From contig JAGLGG010000022.1 of the NCBI GenBank assembly GCA_023144145.1, forward strand, positions 1-9,289: 9,289 nucleotides of DNA. Direction: 5' to 3'. Within the stretch, counting starts at the first letter, position 1, and each line of letters opens with the position of its first letter. Position numbers and translations under genes: made by a program. The DNA comes from Anaerolineales bacterium. GTDB lineage: Bacteria; Chloroflexota; Anaerolineae; Anaerolineales; E44-bin32. Below, in pieces: positions 7,824 to 9,289 of the stretch. The notes beneath the pieces were generated by a model. The model saw only the letters and a program-made list of their open reading frames with translations. It was not told the origin of the DNA and made no database searches.

Positions 7824-8288
7824 TTACCCGGGACGATCGATCTTAGGTCTCTCTTTTCCTAGCAAACTCAAGCAAAGGAATAATTCCCCCCGATGATGAA
7901 TCTCTTGTTCAAAGACGTGCCACAATATCCAACTCAATTTGGGAACCCCATCACCCGGAACTTGGACCACTCGATTGAAATCCTCCACCGGGATAGTTGC
8001 CAGGAAATTCATCGTCTGGCTAAAAACACTTTCCAATTCCTGGCGCAATTTATCAACAGTGTTCAATCGAGCGGCATCCTCTTCAGGCCAGTCATCTAGG
8101 GTCCTGTTTACGACGAAATGTATCCATCCCCTCTCTAAATTTATTATGTGACGAATGATCCCCCCCACTGTCCTTTCATAGCGTTCTGCTGGTTGATATT
8201 CCAGATCCTTATCACTTAAAACAGCCACAGCGCGGAGAAGGTCTCGATGGACTGTGTTCCAATGATCAAAAAATTGTGCCGCGTTCAT
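7824..8288 (-). CDS. DinB-fold (DinB/YfiT-like) putative metal-dependent protein
   Basis: This 154-residue protein has the DinB four-helix-bundle pattern. H47 sits in the helix RHIINLERGWI, and the C-terminal signature HVFEQEIHHRGEL (124-136) carries H131/H132. The family usually binds a divalent metal through three histidines and includes thiol-dependent transferases and DNA-damage-induced proteins of unknown activity. Family members as I know them commonly read HEIHHRGEL here, and Gln128 replaces the usual first histidine. Metal binding may therefore be altered. The start is firm: AGGAGG lies 6 bases before the ATG. It is codirectional with the HIT gene 124 bases upstream and may have its own promoter. 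The stop codon is two bases from the MITE-like element. This is unrelated to DNA polymerase IV, which shares the name DinB. The substrate is unknown. Confidence 0.85.
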   Translation of the reverse strand: MNAAQFFDHWNTVHRDLLRAVAVLSDKDLEYQPAERYERTVGGIIRHIINLERGWIHFVVNRTLDDWPEEDAARLNTVDKLRQELESVFSQTMNFLATIPVEDFNRVVQVPGDGVPKLSWILWHVFEQEIHHRGELFLCLSLLGKERPKIDRPG

Positions 8289-8312
8289 CTCATACCTCCT
8301 GTTTCATCCTAC

Positions 8313-8318
8313 ACTATA
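8313..8318 (-). promoter_or_regulatory. Candidate -10 element for the DinB-fold gene
   Basis: TATAGT on the minus strand matches TATAAT at 5 of 6 positions and lies about 25 bases before the ATG. I see no good -35 sequence at 16-18 bases upstream, so this is weak. The surrounding ACTATAGT (8313-8320) is a perfect palindrome. Confidence 0.3.
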
Positions 8319-8412
8319 GTCTCGCAAGTAGTTTAAGTTATTTTAGCAAAGCAATGGGATTTACTTTACTCCGCGAAGCTTTTCCCCATATTCAAAATTG
8401 ACATTCGTCGCT

Positions 8413-8871
8413 TCAATCTCGGTCATTCAGTTGATGTGTTGTCATTAATGCTGCGATATTCGCGGCAGTTCGATCAAGTTCTGCTCTGGCGGGTTGCTCG
8501 CCATAACCAACCGGAAACCTCAGACCGAATCCATCCCCAATATAACGCGGAATGATGTGCAGGTGATTGTGAAAAACGGTTTGCCCTGCAGCACCTCCAT
8601 CCGCCATGAACAAGTTTATACCCTCACACTTTAATTCTGAAGCTCGTATCGCCTGAGCAATATTCAGTGCAGTCGTAAACATGTGTTGTGCATGTGCTTG
8701 GTCGAGAGAACTGAGATCCGGGGAATGGATATTCGGGACAACAAGCGTGTGTCCCTGGACTACTGGACGAATATCCATAAAAACTGTAACGTACTTATCT
8801 TGATAAACAACACTCGCTTCAGCTTCTCCTGCCACAATCTTGCAGAATATACAGTTCGGATCTAAAAACAT
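8413..8871 (-). CDS. HIT-family (HINT-like) nucleotide phosphohydrolase
   Basis: This 152-residue cytosolic HIT-domain protein hydrolyses or transfers nucleoside phosphoramidates or dinucleotides in its family. The histidine triad QTVFHNHLHIIPR spans 97-109, with H101, H103 and H105; H103 should be the nucleophile. The N-terminus has CIFCKIVAGE (7-16) and a histidine at 49 (NIHSPDL), which is the zinc-site pattern of the bacterial HinT/Hit branch. DIRPVVQGHTLVVP (33-46) is the usual substrate-cleft strand. Length and motif order are normal and nothing is missing. The start is well supported by TGGTGGAG on the minus strand, 5 bases before the ATG. The exact substrate cannot be read from the sequence. 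It is followed 124 bases later by the DinB-fold gene in the same direction. Confidence 0.93.
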   Translation of the reverse strand: MFLDPNCIFCKIVAGEAEASVVYQDKYVTVFMDIRPVVQGHTLVVPNIHSPDLSSLDQAHAQHMFTTALNIAQAIRASELKCEGINLFMADGGAAGQTVFHNHLHIIPRYIGDGFGLRFPVGYGEQPARAELDRTAANIAALMTTHQLNDRD

Positions 8872-8910
8872 GGAGTCTCCACCAAAGAGAGCTCATCATT
8901 AAGCCAAATA

Positions 8911-8930
8911 AGAATCTAGAAAAAGATTCT
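8911..8930. repeat. Inverted repeat AGAATC-8-GATTCT
   Basis: AGAATC (8911-8916) and GATTCT (8925-8930) are perfect inverted copies around an 8-base A-rich loop. The site lies about 40-60 bases upstream of the HIT start and overlaps that gene's candidate -10 element, so it could be an operator. It is too short and AT-rich, and lacks a U-tract, to be a convincing terminator. Confidence 0.5.
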
Positions 8931-8952
8931 ACCATGCGGCCATTTGCCTCAA
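8926..8952 (-). promoter_or_regulatory. Candidate promoter of the HIT gene
   Basis: On the minus strand TTGAGG (8947-8952) and TAGAAT (8926-8931) match the -35 and -10 consensus at 4 and 5 of 6 positions. The spacer is only 15 bases, shorter than ideal, so this is tentative. Confidence 0.25.
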
Positions 8953-8966
8953 GCTAAGTCAGATGG

Positions 8967-8976
8967 ATTCTAGAAT
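8967..8976. repeat. Perfect 10-base palindrome ATTCTAGAAT
   Basis: This fully symmetric site shares the GATTCT/AGAATC core with the inverted repeat 36 bases away. The stop codon of the membrane-protein-like remnant lies within it. It may be a dimeric regulator site, but this is unproven. Confidence 0.5.
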
Positions 8977-9137
8977 TTGATTGCTGCGAGTGCACTGAAA
9001 ATATAACCGAGGAGCGACCAGATGAGTATGTGTGGGGAATAAACAATTGGCCCATTCGCTCGCAAGGAGAGTCCAACATGCTCTTCTGGCGCTATGATTA
9101 TGCTAGATGGCGCTCTTGACGAAGTTTGATAGGGATG
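8970..9137 (-). pseudogene. Possible degraded membrane-protein fragment (C-terminal end)
   Basis: A minus-strand frame is open for 55 codons, from just after a TGA at 9138-9140 to a TAG at 8970-8972. It reads as protein: a segment APEEHVGLSLRANG is followed by a run of about 20 hydrophobic residues beginning IVYSPHILIW and ending SALAAIKF. It has no ATG or GTG and no ribosome site; the only possible start is an internal TTG. A second frame at about 9100-9172 contains SYFYWGILTSLSNF, also membrane-like, and would join it through a single frameshift near 9100. I infer a decayed or truncated gene. Chance coding is a real alternative for so short a stretch. Confidence 0.25.
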
Positions 9138-9144
9138 TCAAAAT
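9116..9144 (+). promoter_or_regulatory. Candidate sigma70-type promoter of the P-loop gene
   Basis: TTGACG (9116-9121) is followed after exactly 17 bases by CAAAAT (9139-9144). The -35 matches consensus at 5 of 6 positions and the -10 at 4 of 6. Transcription would begin near 9151, about 20 bases before the ATG at 9173. Confidence 0.4.
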
Positions 9145-9172
9145 CCCCCAATAAAAATACGAGCGATCAATA

Positions 9173-9289
9173 ATGACCTCCATCTTCCCCATCATAATTC
9201 TCAATGCCCGTCCTGCAGCTGGAAAAAGCGAGGTCTCCCGGTTCCTAGCAAATGTCCCACTGAAAGAACGAATTGAACGATTTCATGTA
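9173..9289 (+). CDS. P-loop NTPase / kinase-like protein, 5' part only
   Basis: The first 39 codons of a gene are cut by the window end. The protein starts MTSIFPIIILNARPAAGKSE: a hydrophobic strand (residues 5-10) runs directly into a Walker A-type loop ARPAAGKS (12-19), then a helix VSRFLANVPLKERIERFHV. This strand-loop-helix is the classic nucleotide-binding start of small P-loop kinases and related ATPases. The first glycine of GxxxxGKS is replaced by alanine (A12). The start rests on the strand beginning just after the ATG and on the promoter upstream; the ribosome site is poor (only GAG about 10 bases before). It diverges from the HIT gene. The phosphoacceptor or target cannot be judged from 39 residues. 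Confidence 0.75.
   Translation, partial: MTSIFPIIILNARPAAGKSEVSRFLANVPLKERIERFHV

Larger units (their letters stand above)
8872..9172. other. Intergenic region between the HIT gene and the P-loop gene
   Basis: These 301 bases hold the divergent upstream regions of two genes. I see two AT-rich inverted repeats (8911-8930 and 8967-8976), weak promoter candidates in both directions, and an open minus-strand frame that reads like the end of a membrane protein (8970-9137). I see no tRNA or riboswitch pattern. Confidence 0.6.

Noticed and set aside
8683..8865. Plus-strand open frame of 60 codons within the HIT gene
   Set aside because: It is antisense to a gene with complete, recognisable motifs and shows no ribosome site or domain.
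9022..9042. A six-codon open frame (MSMCGE) on the plus strand after a GAGGAG-like site, as a leader peptide
   Set aside because: It is too short to distinguish from chance, ends well before the P-loop gene, and no attenuator hairpin follows.

Overview
This window looks like chromosomal DNA of a bacterium of the Chloroflexota, probably Anaerolineae-like. That is an inference from protein style: a UbiA prenyltransferase with the NDYFD and APPLKFKHHGLGEPG signatures, a soluble multi-GAF/PAS histidine kinase, a compact Rad50-type SbcC, and an HIT/DinB pair. No rRNA, tRNA or other marker gene confirms the taxon. Base composition looks roughly balanced, with no stretch of obviously foreign composition.

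Layout. (1) Bases 5-67 are a degenerate heptamer tandem repeat (NTACTGR) that supplies the stop codon of the first gene. (2) A UbiA-family prenyltransferase lies on the minus strand (64-1065). (3) Diverging from it is a large cytosolic hybrid-sensor-type histidine kinase (1207-4329; GAF-GAF-GAF-PAS-PAS-HisKA-HATPase) with no response regulator beside it. (4) Converging on the kinase, 24 bases away, is an sbcD-sbcC operon on the minus strand (7660 down to 4354), whose two genes overlap by 14 bases. (5) Between sbcD and the next gene upstream, about 120 bases with imperfect terminal inverted repeats and two internal hairpins (7700-7822) resemble a MITE-like non-autonomous element. (6) Then come a DinB-fold protein (7824-8288) and an HIT-family nucleotide hydrolase (8413-8871), both on the minus strand. 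(7) Bases 8872-9172 carry two small AT-rich palindromes, a probable membrane-protein remnant on the minus strand, and a promoter for (8) a P-loop NTPase gene on the plus strand that is cut by the window end.

The only firm functional unit is SbcC-SbcD, the Mre11/Rad50-type complex for double-strand-end and hairpin processing. The other genes look like independent housekeeping or regulatory genes. I see no complete undescribed system. The most interesting features are the small ones: the heptamer repeat at a gene end, the MITE-like element, the degraded membrane-protein fragment, and the unusual active-site spacing or residues in the UbiA and DinB proteins.
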